NCBI GenBank assembly: GCA_030849075.1
Contig: JASAOO010003210.1
Span: 1 to 29,054, forward strand
Origin: Zelonia costaricensis
Lineage: Eukaryota; Euglenozoa; Kinetoplastea; Trypanosomatida; Trypanosomatidae
DNA length: 29,054 nt
Direction of reading: 5' to 3'
Below are positions 1 to 8,287 of the stretch, piece after piece; position 1 is the stretch's first letter, and every line of letters begins with the position of its first letter. Under the pieces are notes generated by a model, which saw only the letters and a list, made by a program, of their open reading frames with translations, did not search any database and was not told the origin of the DNA. The position numbers and the translations under genes were made by a program.

Positions 1-959
1 TGGCGGGGACCTTCGGCAGCTTCATAACTGGCATCATCGGTGTGTGTATTGGTGAAACAATCCACTACGACCACGAGGCGGACCCGAACATCGTTGCCCG
101 CATGCAGGCCGTCACGGCCGGCCAGACGCTGATGTCGGTGCTGACCATCCTGCTTGGCATCTTCAGCGCGGAAACGAAGGTGAAGTTCAAGAAGGGTGTC
201 GCCGGCGCGCTGAACCAGAACGAGCACAGCTACCGCAGCATGTGGCGCCAGCTGCTGCTGGCTGTGGTTCTGAATGCGACGTTCCGCTTCACCGGCTTCA
301 ACGCGCTTGCGAACTTCGGCCCGAAGATGATGGCGAGCTACAACATCGCGCCGTACCTGGGCGCCTTCATCATCATGACGGTGAACTTTGGTGGCGGCGT
401 GCTGGCCATGCCATGCAGCCTCTTCGTGTCGCCGCGCAAGCTGTTCCTGATCGGCTCCTGCTTCATCTCGTGCATGATCCTGTTCCTGTGCGGCATCCCG
501 GTGTACCCCGGTGTGGCGTCCACGGGGACGGCGAACATCTGCGCCGTGGTGGGCATCTGCCTGTTCATCTTTTCGTATGAGGTGTTCGTTGGCCCGAGCT
601 TCTACGTGCTGTGCCAGGAGATCTTCCCGCCGTCGTTCCGCCCGCGCGGCAACTCGTTCGCGCAGCTCTGGCAGTTTATCTTCAACCTCGTGATCAACGT
701 GTGCTACTCGATCGCCGTGGAGCGGTTCTCTGGCGGTCCCTCAGGTGACCAGCACAAGGGCCAGGCGATCGTGTTCATCTTCTTCGGTGCGCTAAGCCTG
801 CTGCTGTTCCTGTACGAGCTCTTCTTTCTGCGCCTGTGGGACGAGGGGGCGACGCAGGCGCGGAGGCGTCTGGAGGCGGCTGCTCCTGCGGCGGGCCCTG
901 GGGCGGACGGCGTGGACGCCAACTGGGAGAGCGGGCCGGCGCCGGCGCGCGAATGCTGA
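1..959 (+). CDS. Hexose transporter, THT/LmGT-type, 3' part (5' end outside window)
   Basis: This is the C-terminal part of a major facilitator superfamily sugar transporter, expected to carry glucose or related hexoses across the plasma or flagellar membrane. The frame is open from base 3 (GTFGSF...), so the real start lies left of the window; the ATG at 42 is internal, because it aligns with the middle of the complete copy at 2332-4323. Visible parts are the end of the helix 5/6 region, the cytoplasmic loop (ETKVKFKKG), helices 7-12, the CQEIFPPSFRPRG segment typical of kinetoplastid hexose transporters, and SGGPSGDQHKGQA before the last helix. The end is TGA at 957-959. The two copies are nearly identical in the helix core but differ after RRLEAAA, this one ending in a Gly/Ala/Pro-rich tail. 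The helix 7 motif reads RFTGFNA, with Arg where GLUT-family proteins usually have Gln. Family call is firm; substrate is inferred. Confidence 0.93.
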   Translation, partial: AGTFGSFITGIIGVCIGETIHYDHEADPNIVARMQAVTAGQTLMSVLTILLGIFSAETKVKFKKGVAGALNQNEHSYRSMWRQLLLAVVLNATFRFTGFNALANFGPKMMASYNIAPYLGAFIIMTVNFGGGVLAMPCSLFVSPRKLFLIGSCFISCMILFLCGIPVYPGVASTGTANICAVVGICLFIFSYEVFVGPSFYVLCQEIFPPSFRPRGNSFAQLWQFIFNLVINVCYSIAVERFSGGPSGDQHKGQAIVFIFFGALSLLLFLYELFFLRLWDEGATQARRRLEAAAPAAGPGADGVDANWESGPAPAREC

Positions 960-1867
960 GGCTGCGCTGTCGCCCTGTATGGTCGCTGAACAGCGCCCGT
1001 GAATGCGTGCTGAGGCGTCTTATTTTTCTTTTGTGACTTTCATTTCTGGCACCTGAGGGGAAGCGGCTGTGAGCGTGGGTGTGTCGTCAAGCGTGTCCTC
1101 GGTCTTGTCCGCGTAGGTGAAAGCCACCGTCAACTGCTTCGCGTCTCCGTGCTCGTGCCTGTCTTGCCCTTGTCATGGCGTTTGCGGAGTCGCCTGGCTT
1201 GGCGTCCGTTAGCGCACACGTTTGCACCTGCCCCAAGCGAGCCGCGCCGACCTCTCGCTGCCCGTGTCACCTCTTTCGGGAGATGGCGCTTCGGGCGTAC
1301 AGTGACCGATGGCCGATGTCGGGGACGTGGGCTCGCGCTCGGTATGCGCCCGTATCGTCGTTCCATGCAACCAGTCCTGCGCGATGCTGGCAGGCCCCGT
1401 CTTTCAATTCCCGCCGTTGGCCGTTCCTATGCCCTTTCTTGCCACCTTACGGCGTTTTGGTTTGCCGTCGACCTCGCACACGAGTCAGACTTGCACCCGT
1501 GTCCGCCGATACGCGCGTCTTGTTTCCTTTTTTTTTTCATATTTGACTTCAATTGCGGCGCGTGGCTGCGATTTCGCCAGCGCGCGACGCGACTTAGTTT
1601 CTCTTTTTCTTCTACACGGGGAGAGAGAAACGTCACACAAACACACACGCGTCGTTGCCGCTGTCCCGTCCTCCGCCTTCACCACCCTCACTCCTCCGCC
1701 CGTCTCCCCCACATCGCACTGGGGCACGTCCTTATTGCGCAGGCTGTGCACGCGTCTGCTTTCGGTTTGTTTTTGCTTTCCTTTATTGGCCTTGTGCGTG
1801 GCTCAACTCGACGTGGCACCGTGTGTGCGCACCACACCTTCGCTTCGAGTTCATCTCCCCCCCCCCT

Positions 1868-1887
1868 CACACACACACACACACACA
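1868..1887. repeat. (CA)n microsatellite
   Basis: About ten AC units directly after a C-rich run. This is typical of trypanosomatid spacers. Confidence 0.9.
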
Positions 1888-2056
1888 AACACTTCCCCGC
1901 ACCTTGCCGCAGTCACAGCTGGTGCATTATTCAGGTTCTGCCGTTGCCTCGGTACTCTCGCGCGACGCAGCGTTCCCTTCACTCTCACATGAGTGTTCAC
2001 TTTTCTAAAGTTCGACGTTCAACTATAAGCCTTCCTACCTCGACACACAAACCCAC

Positions 2057-2103
2057 ACACATACACACACACACACACACACAGACACACAGACACATAA
2101 ACA
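2057..2103. repeat. Imperfect (CA)n / ACACAG microsatellite
   Basis: A CA run is interrupted by ATAC and by two GACACACA steps. It lies roughly 110 bases before the putative splice acceptor of the second transporter gene. Confidence 0.85.
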
Positions 2104-2165
2104 CACGTGTAGACGGTGCTGCGGCTTCAACTTCAACGCACCGTCCTACGAGCTCTGTGACCCGC

Positions 2166-2214
2166 ACCGCTTCGGCCCTGCCCTGTCGCATTCTCTTTTC
2201 TGTTCGTTGTTGAG
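2166..2214 (+). promoter_or_regulatory. Putative trans-splice acceptor of hexose transporter copy 2
   Basis: A pyrimidine-rich stretch containing TTCTCTTTTCTG runs up to AG at 2213-2214, which would give a 5' UTR of about 117 bases before the ATG at 2332. The choice of AG is inferred from the general kinetoplastid rule (polypyrimidine tract, then first AG); later AGs cannot be excluded. Confidence 0.4.
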
Positions 2215-2331
2215 GTCGTTGGGACGCCGCGTCTCTTACCGGCCGCGCCTCCCTGCTGTCTTTCGTCCACGCGGTGTGTGGAGGTTGCGAGGACGACGAG
2301 GCACACCTGACTCCGTTTCTGGTTCTTTATC

Positions 2332-4323
2332 ATGCGGCTTCCCGGCGACGAGGCCGCCGACCGCGGCTCGGCGCGTGGCGCGACAGGGGCCATGGGCGAT
2401 GCCAACGACGACGCGCCGGCGCGCACGCCTGAGGGCGGCGGCGACGCTGGCTCAGCAGCAACGCCGGGTGCTACCAGTGCAGAAGTGTTCAGTGCCTCCG
2501 ACGTGGCGCTGGAGCTCAACGAGCAGGAGCCGGGAGCGCGACCTGCCAAGGAGGCCGCCGTGCTCCTCCAGTCTCCAGTGCTCACGATGGACGGCAGCGA
2601 CCCGTCACGCCCGACGCCGCCGGCTGCGCCGCGGGTGTCGCTGCTGGCGCTGCTGAACCGCGAGAACCGCAAGGTGGCGGTGGTGCCCGTGATGGGCGGC
2701 TTCCTTGCGGGCTGCACGTTTGCCATCGTTTCCCTGTATATTCCGCTGTACACAGCCGGCACGAACTGCGCACTGTACACGGCCAAGACCGCGTGTGAGT
2801 CCGTGCCGTTTGCGGACTGCGTGTGGCACACGGCGAGCACGACGCTGGCGGACGGGACGGCGTCGACGCTGCAGTACTGCGGGTGGCCGACGCTGACGTG
2901 CCGCGCGGCGTACCCGAACGACGCGTGGATGGGCGGTGGCGGCAACACGACGCAGGCGCTTGCGTCGTGCCTGGGCAACACGGACTGCACGTGGTCGTAC
3001 AGCGCCGCGGAGTGCCAGAACCCGTACGGGTACACGACGTCGGAGATCGGCATCTTCGCGGGGTCGATGATCGTGGGCAACATGATCGGTGCACTGTTCG
3101 GTGGCCCGATCGTGACGGGCATGGGCACGCGGCTAACGTTCCTGGTGAGCGGCATCTTCTGCACTGTGGGCTGTGTGATGGGCCACGCGGACGCCGGACT
3201 GGACGACTTCTGGATGCTGATGTCGAGTCGCTTGATAGTCGGACTGTCGGTGGGTCTGCTCTCTGTTGCGTGCCCCCTGTACGTGCACGAGAACGCCAAT
3301 CCGCTGTACATGGACAAGATCGGGTTGCTGTTCCAGGTCGCGGCGTGTCTGGGCAACTTCTTCGGTGCGGTGATCGGCCTCTGCGTGGGCCAGACCATCC
3401 ACTACGACCACGAGACGGACCCGAACATCGTTGCCCGCATGCAGGCTGTCTCAGCCACGCAGACCCTGCCCGCTGTGCTGACCATCCTGCTTGGCATCTT
3501 CAGCACGGAGACGAAGGTGAAGTTCAAGAAGGGTGTCGCCGGCGCGCTGAACCAGAACGAGCACAGCTACCGGAGCATGTGGCGCCAGCTGCTGCTGTCC
3601 CTGGTGCTCGCCGCGACGTTCCGCTTGACAGGTTTCAACGCAGTCGCGAACTTCGCCGCGAACTTGATGGCGAGCTACAACATCGAGCCGTTCATGGGCA
3701 TCTTCATCATCACGGCGGTGAACTTCGCTGGCTCATTTGTGGCTCTTCCGTGCAGTCTGATCGTGTCGCCGCGCAAGCTGTTCCTGATCGGCTCCTGCTT
3801 CATCTCGTGCATGATCCTGTTCCTGTGCGGCATCCCGGTGTACCCTGGTGTGGCGCCAAACGAAACTGTGACGAACATCTGCGCCGTGGTGGGCATCTGC
3901 CTATTCGTGTTTGGGTACGAGATGTTCGTTGGCCCGAGCTTCTACGTTCTGTGCCAGGAGATCTTCCCGCCGTCGTTCCGCCCGCGCGGCAACTCTTTTA
4001 TTCAAGTGTGGCAGTTCATCTTCAACTTTGTGATCAACGTCTGCTACTCGATGGCGGTCGAGCGGTTCTCTGGCGGTCCCTCAGGTGACCAGTACAAGGG
4101 CCAGGCGATCGTGTTCATCTTCTTCGGTGGACTGGGTCTGGTGCTCTTTGTCTACCAGATGTTCTTCCTGCGCGCATGGGACATTGGTGCGGAGCTCGAG
4201 CGGAAGCGTCTGGAGGCAGCTGCCGCGGCACATATCGATGAAGACAACGCCGAGGCGCTGCAGTCCCCTGACCTGGATGCGGAGGATGCCGACCTTGCCC
4301 TCCTCAACTCTGACATCGACTAG
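2332..4323 (+). CDS. Hexose (glucose) transporter, THT/LmGT-type, complete, long N-terminal tail
   Basis: A 663-residue facilitative sugar transporter of the major facilitator superfamily. A hydrophilic tail of about 113 residues precedes helix 1 (115-140). Between helices 1 and 2 lies a loop with eight cysteines (C146 to C228), a hallmark of kinetoplastid hexose transporters. A SRLIVG-xxxG segment (R300) matches the sugar-transporter signature after helix 4, and ACPLYVHENA follows. Helix 7 reads RLTGFNAVANF with R431 in place of the usual Gln. IFPPSFRPRG (from about residue 545) and SGGPSGDQYKGQA lie near the end, and the C-terminal tail is acidic (ALLNSDID). The start at 2332 is the first in-frame ATG after the acceptor; a second Met at residue 21 (2392) is possible. 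At 663 residues it is longer than the roughly 500-570 of short-tailed relatives; in L. mexicana GT1 a long N-terminal tail directs the protein to the flagellum. Substrate and location are inferred. Confidence 0.95.
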   Translation: MRLPGDEAADRGSARGATGAMGDANDDAPARTPEGGGDAGSAATPGATSAEVFSASDVALELNEQEPGARPAKEAAVLLQSPVLTMDGSDPSRPTPPAAPRVSLLALLNRENRKVAVVPVMGGFLAGCTFAIVSLYIPLYTAGTNCALYTAKTACESVPFADCVWHTASTTLADGTASTLQYCGWPTLTCRAAYPNDAWMGGGGNTTQALASCLGNTDCTWSYSAAECQNPYGYTTSEIGIFAGSMIVGNMIGALFGGPIVTGMGTRLTFLVSGIFCTVGCVMGHADAGLDDFWMLMSSRLIVGLSVGLLSVACPLYVHENANPLYMDKIGLLFQVAACLGNFFGAVIGLCVGQTIHYDHETDPNIVARMQAVSATQTLPAVLTILLGIFSTETKVKFKKGVAGALNQNEHSYRSMWRQLLLSLVLAATFRLTGFNAVANFAANLMASYNIEPFMGIFIITAVNFAGSFVALPCSLIVSPRKLFLIGSCFISCMILFLCGIPVYPGVAPNETVTNICAVVGICLFVFGYEMFVGPSFYVLCQEIFPPSFRPRGNSFIQVWQFIFNFVINVCYSMAVERFSGGPSGDQYKGQAIVFIFFGGLGLVLFVYQMFFLRAWDIGAELERKRLEAAAAAHIDEDNAEALQSPDLDAEDADLALLNSDID

Positions 4324-4514
4324 CCGTGTTGTCTGCCGCGTGTCGGTGTGGAGACGTCGCTCCCACGTCCGCCCGCTACCGGCCGCTTTCTTCTTCTATT
4401 CGCGCGAGGTCGGAGAGGAGCGACTGCTGACGGCGTGCGTGCACTCGAGGTCGCGGTGTGTTGATCCTGCTTCTTACCCAACTCATCCACGGAGACAAAT
4501 GCACAGACACAGAG

Positions 4515-4534
4515 ACACACACACACACACACAC
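4515..4534. repeat. (CA)n microsatellite
   Basis: Ten AC units in the presumed 3' UTR of the complete transporter. Confidence 0.9.
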
Positions 4535-4697
4535 CGACGCACCCACACCTTCGTGGACCTTTCTGCATATTCGAGGCGTGGACGAGATCCCCATTCAGCC
4601 GAATTCTCGCCTCAGGGTGCCGTCACACAAGGGGTCTCCATCCACAGGGGTAACAGGAATGAAACAAGAACAGGAGACAATCAGTTTTCTGTGTCAT

Positions 4698-4717
4698 ACA
4701 CACACACACACACACAC
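4698..4717. repeat. (CA)n microsatellite
   Basis: About ten AC units followed by CA-rich imperfect repeats to about 4750. Confidence 0.9.
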
Positions 4718-5187
4718 TCAAACACCCCCCACACACACCCATACCACACACATTCTCTGCCTCTGCGCTTTCAACTCCTTTTTTTTTTGCTTTTGACTCC
4801 CAGTGCATCTGTTTTGTTCCCCATTTCGGAGTTCGTCTTGTTTGACGTGGCACGCGCTCGCAGCGTGTCGCCTCTACAGCGCTCCTTGAGCTGTCCTTGG
4901 GCGGCCTCGCCACACACGCGCTCCTCTCTCTCCCCCCTGCCCCAAGCGTCCGCGGCCGATGTGAATGTTGCCGCTCTGTTCACCTTCCCCTCTCCTTCTC
5001 TTCCAAATGCGTAGTGCACGTACACACATGCGTGTGCGTGTGTGTTCTGGGGCTGCGTGCCGGACGGAGGGCAGGGGTCAGCCACACGCACAGGGCTGAA
5101 GGTCGTCGGCCAGCGCACGTGCCGGAGTTCAGCTCCACGACACTAATTGCCTGTGTACCCTTCCTCTCCTCCGCCGCCTCTCCCGAA

Positions 5188-5220
5188 GGGGGTCGGGGGG
5201 CGGGGGGCGGGGGCGGGGGG
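5188..5220 (+). promoter_or_regulatory. G-quadruplex-forming block (five G-runs)
   Basis: Five runs of G (5, 6, 6, 5 and 6 bases) are separated by TC or single C. Runs of this length with one- or two-base loops meet the usual G-quadruplex pattern with room to spare, and the G strand is the transcribed-sense strand, so the RNA could fold too. No function is shown by the sequence. Confidence 0.7.
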
Positions 5221-5548
5221 CAGTTTCACAGTTTCTTCTGGTTTCCTCTTCTCTGTTTTGCCTTTGCCGCCATTCGTGTCCGCCGGTGTGCCTTCCGCAT
5301 CTCCTCGACGCCTCGGCCTTCCGCCGTCGCCTCCCCGTCTCTCTTCTCTTCTCTTTCCCCTCCCCCCAAAAAAAAAATCTCCAGCCTCCCCCCACTCGGT
5401 GCGCAGCGCCGGTGAGCGGGTGGTCTACCTTCATCTGTAAAGTGCATGTGTGTGAGTGTGTGTATGTGTGGGGTGTGTGTATGCGTGTGTGTGTCGGCAC
5501 TTATAATCTCCCGATTGAAAGCACAAGTACGGCTTGCTCTCGGTGCCC

Positions 5549-5582
5549 GTGTGTCTGTGTGTCTGTGTGTCTGTGTGTGTGT
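5549..5582. repeat. 8-base tandem repeat (GTGTGTCT) running into (GT)n
   Basis: Three exact copies of GTGTGTCT (5549-5572) are followed by GT units. Confidence 0.85.
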
Positions 5583-6461
5583 GCCTTCTTGCTTCTCTTT
5601 CGTGTTCCTTTTTCTTCTTCTTGTATTGACGTGGTGGTCGTTCGTGTGGGCGTGTGTGTGTGTATCCGCTTGAGTGTGCGTGGTGCCGAAGAAGAAGAGA
5701 GAGTTGTCGAGTGCCCGTGTCTGCCGCTAAGTCGCGCACCACGAAGCGCACGGAGGCACTCCAAGGAAGGGGAGAGCGTGGCTGCGCGGCCCTCCCCGTC
5801 ACACTCACGGCTCGCACGCTCCGTCACAAGTCCACCTCGGAGCAGTAAGTTGTCGTCCAGTGATGCTACACGAAAACATGAGAGAGAGAAAAATGGAAGT
5901 GCAGGACGCGAGAGTGGCAAAGGCTGGTCCTCCTTCGAGCTGCTGCCTCCGCCCATCGGTGTCTACGCGTCCGTCCGCGTGTGCATGGGAGCTGAGCGTG
6001 TAGAGAGAGAGGCAGTGCCGAGTGCAATCACGTGAGGGGTGGGTGGGAGGGGCCTTCCTGGCTTGTCCAACTGCTTTGTGCTCGGCGCACCGTGGTCGAA
6101 CCCCACACCGCACTCCGCACCAGATCCCCCTTCCCCCTTCCGCACCTTTGCTCTGTGGTGGGGCGCTCGCGTATGTCGGGGCTCTCCGCCGCCGCCCTGT
6201 GTGGGGTCGCGCTAAGAGGCCCTCATCGTGTGCGTTCGTGCACCGTTGCTCACCGAAATCCATCTCGCCTCCTTGCCCGGATGACTCGTACACCCACGCC
6301 ACACATCGCCTCCGCTCCCTCGGATGCTCTCCCCCGCCTGCACCGGCCCTCAGTCCCTCCTCTTTCAGCCTTCTCGCCTACTAGGACCACCGTCATCCCT
6401 CCGCCTCCGCCGCACGCCAGCTTCTTTTTCTCTCTTCCCTGCTTCCATCTACGTCGTCACC

Positions 6462-7835
6462 ATGAGCTTCTTCGATCTGCTGAACGAGCGGGCGAAGCGC
6501 TCGCTGCTCTGCGTCGGCCTCGACCCCCGTGCCAAGACGGCTGCGGCTGCCGTGGAGGAGTGCAAGCGCCTGATTGCGCAGACGCACGAGTTTGCCGCGG
6601 CTTACAAGCCGAACGCGGCCTTCTTCGAGTTCTTCGGCGCAGAGGGCTGGGCCGCGCTGTCTGAGATCATCCGCGCCATCCCCGCCGGCATCCCGGTCGT
6701 GCTGGACGCCAAGCGCGGCGACATCGCCGACACGGCCGATGCGTACGCCACGTCGGCCTTCAAGCACCTGAACGCGCACGCCATCACGGCGTCGCCGTAC
6801 ATGGGCGGTGACAGCCTGCAGTCCTTCCTGCGCTACGCCGACAAGGGCGTCTTCGTGCTGTGCAAGACGTCGAACAAGGGCAGCAACGATCTGCAGTGCC
6901 TGCGCGTGGGGGACAAGTTCCTGTACGAGGCGGTGGCGGAGCGTGCCGAGGGCCCGTGGAACGCGAACCAAAACGTCGGCCTCGTCGTGGGTGCCACCGA
7001 TCCGGTCGCCCTCGCCCGCGTGCGGGCGCGTGCGCCGACGCTGTGGTTCCTCGTGCCCGGCATCGGGGCGCAGGGCGGCAGCCTCAAGGCCAGCCTCGAC
7101 GCCGGTCTCCGCTCCGACGGTAGCGGCATGCTGATCAACGTGTCGCGCGGCCTCGCCCGCGCCGCGGACCCGCGTGCGGCGGCGCAGCAGCTCTGCGAGG
7201 AGATCAACGCGATCCGCTTTGCCAAGGGCGCCTCGGTCGACCTCGCCAAGGCGCTGGTGGAGTCGAACTGCGTGCGCTTCGGCACCTTCACCCTCAAGTC
7301 CGGCAAGACGTCCCCGATCTACATCGACCTGCGCCGCCTCGTGACGTACCCGAGCATCATGCGCCTCGTCGCGCGCGAGTACGCGAAGGTGCTGCGTCAC
7401 TACAAGTTCGACCGCATCGCCGGTCTGCCCTACGCCGCCCTCCCCATCGCGAGCGCTATCTCGAACGAGATGAACGTGCCGCTCATCTACCCGCGCCGCG
7501 AGGCGAAGAGCTACGGCACCAAGGCCGCCATCGAGGGCGAGTACAAGAAGGGCGACCGAGTCGTGATCATTGACGATCTCGTCTCCACGGGCGAGACCAA
7601 GGTGGAGGCGATCGAGAAGCTCAAGTCGGCGGGCCTGGAGGTGGTCTCGATTGTGGTGCTTGTGGACCGCGAGATGGGCGCCAAGGCGTTCCTCAACAAG
7701 CTGGGCTACGACTTCGAGGCTGTCGTGGGCCTGTACCAGCTTCTCCCGCTCTGGCGCCAGGCGAACGCCATCACGGCGGAGCAGGAGACGCAGGTGCGCG
7801 CCTTCCTGGGCCAGTGGAAGCAGAGCAAGCTGTAA
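6462..7835 (+). CDS. UMPS: UMP synthase: orotidine-5'-phosphate decarboxylase / orotate phosphoribosyltransferase fusion
   Basis: A bifunctional enzyme for the last two steps of UMP synthesis: orotate plus PRPP gives OMP, which is decarboxylated to UMP. The protein has 457 residues from the ATG at 6462 (MSFFDLLNER); the upstream in-frame ATG at 6324 adds only low-complexity sequence. The N-terminal half is OMP decarboxylase with LCVGLDPR near the start and the catalytic D82-AKRGD87 block (D82, K84, D87). From about residue 258 the orotate phosphoribosyltransferase domain follows, with FTLKSGKTSPIYIDLR and the PRPP-binding loop VVIIDDLVSTG at 367-377. This order is the reverse of animal UMP synthase and is characteristic of kinetoplastids. 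The protein ends in SKL, a type 1 peroxisomal signal, so a glycosomal location is expected. It lies upstream of ATC and DHODH on the same strand. Confidence 0.98.
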   Translation: MSFFDLLNERAKRSLLCVGLDPRAKTAAAAVEECKRLIAQTHEFAAAYKPNAAFFEFFGAEGWAALSEIIRAIPAGIPVVLDAKRGDIADTADAYATSAFKHLNAHAITASPYMGGDSLQSFLRYADKGVFVLCKTSNKGSNDLQCLRVGDKFLYEAVAERAEGPWNANQNVGLVVGATDPVALARVRARAPTLWFLVPGIGAQGGSLKASLDAGLRSDGSGMLINVSRGLARAADPRAAAQQLCEEINAIRFAKGASVDLAKALVESNCVRFGTFTLKSGKTSPIYIDLRRLVTYPSIMRLVAREYAKVLRHYKFDRIAGLPYAALPIASAISNEMNVPLIYPRREAKSYGTKAAIEGEYKKGDRVVIIDDLVSTGETKVEAIEKLKSAGLEVVSIVVLVDREMGAKAFLNKLGYDFEAVVGLYQLLPLWRQANAITAEQETQVRAFLGQWKQSKL

Positions 7836-7860
7836 AGCGTCCACCGAGGCGCGCGCCCCA

Positions 7861-7902
7861 ACACACACAAGTACACACACACACACACATACACACACAA
7901 AC
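7861..7902. repeat. Imperfect (CA)n microsatellite after UMPS
   Basis: CA units with AAGT and AT interruptions begin about 26 bases after the UMPS stop codon. Confidence 0.85.
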
Positions 7903-8191
7903 GCGCGAAGGACAGCAAGGCGGTGCTTTGGCGTGTGTGTGCGTGTGTGTTGCGTGGTGGAGGCTCGGCCGCTTCCCTTTTCTTTCTCACCACGAACACC
8001 GTCTCTCGCGTAGTCTACCTGCGCTTCTCGTGGCCACGGTGGGCGTGGCGAGCATCGCAGCGTCCGTCTTAACGGCACTCCTTTTTTTTTTTTTTCTCGT
8101 GTGCGATGGGTGAACTCCCCTCCCCGATGGCCCCGTCCCGTACCGACCGTTGAGCCTGACAGTCAGCGATGGAGCTGCCGAGCACGGACAG

Positions 8192-8217
8192 ACACACACA
8201 CACACACACACACACAC
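8192..8217. repeat. (CA)n microsatellite
   Basis: An uninterrupted AC run of about 13 units in the UMPS-ATC spacer. Confidence 0.9.
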
Positions 8218-8260
8218 TCTGCACGTAGACACAGGATAGCATTTAGGTGCACGCAGGTGA

Positions 8261-8287
8261 GGGGCAGGGGCGGGGGGGGGAAGGGGG
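8261..8287 (+). promoter_or_regulatory. G-quadruplex candidate downstream of UMPS
   Basis: G-runs of 4, 4, 9 and 5 bases are separated by CA, C and AA, on the sense strand, in the presumed 3' UTR of UMPS. Confidence 0.6.

Larger units (their letters stand above)
960..2331 (+). other. Spacer between the two hexose transporter genes (3' UTR, then 5' UTR of copy 2)
   Basis: About 1.37 kb without a convincing gene. It begins with mixed sequence after the TGA, turns T- and CT-rich from about 1520, and carries CA microsatellites at 1868-1887 and about 2057-2098. The open frames here (for example 1149-2213 +) are low-complexity, rich in His/Thr/Arg from CA repeats, and contain no domain. A pyrimidine-rich stretch at about 2166-2210 ends in AG at 2213-2214 and is a plausible trans-splice acceptor for the next gene. 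Confidence 0.7.
4324..6461 (+). other. Spacer between transporter array and pyrimidine cluster
   Basis: About 2.1 kb with no convincing gene. It contains CA runs at 4515-4534 and 4698-4717, a very strong sense-strand G-run block at 5188-5220, GT-rich stretches at about 5449-5500 and 5549-5582, and CT-rich tracts from about 6350 to 6452 leading to the UMP synthase start. Open frames on both strands are low-complexity. The sequence directly after the stop is unlike the sequence after the first transporter copy, so the duplication does not extend into the 3' flank. Confidence 0.7.

Noticed and set aside
1149..2213. 354-codon + strand frame between the transporters
   Set aside because: It runs through CA repeats and pyrimidine tracts, giving His/Thr/Arg-rich sequence without any domain; it also covers the presumed splice acceptor.
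2133..3398. Minus-strand 421-codon frame and the +1-shifted frame at 2823-4088 over the second transporter
   Set aside because: Both overlap a transporter with a clear family match and show only biased composition.
6393..8078. Long minus-strand open frame (561 codons) opposite UMPS
   Set aside because: It is the antisense shadow of a highly GC3-biased gene; the translation is Arg/His/Val-rich without domain motifs, and UMPS on the + strand has all its catalytic motifs.
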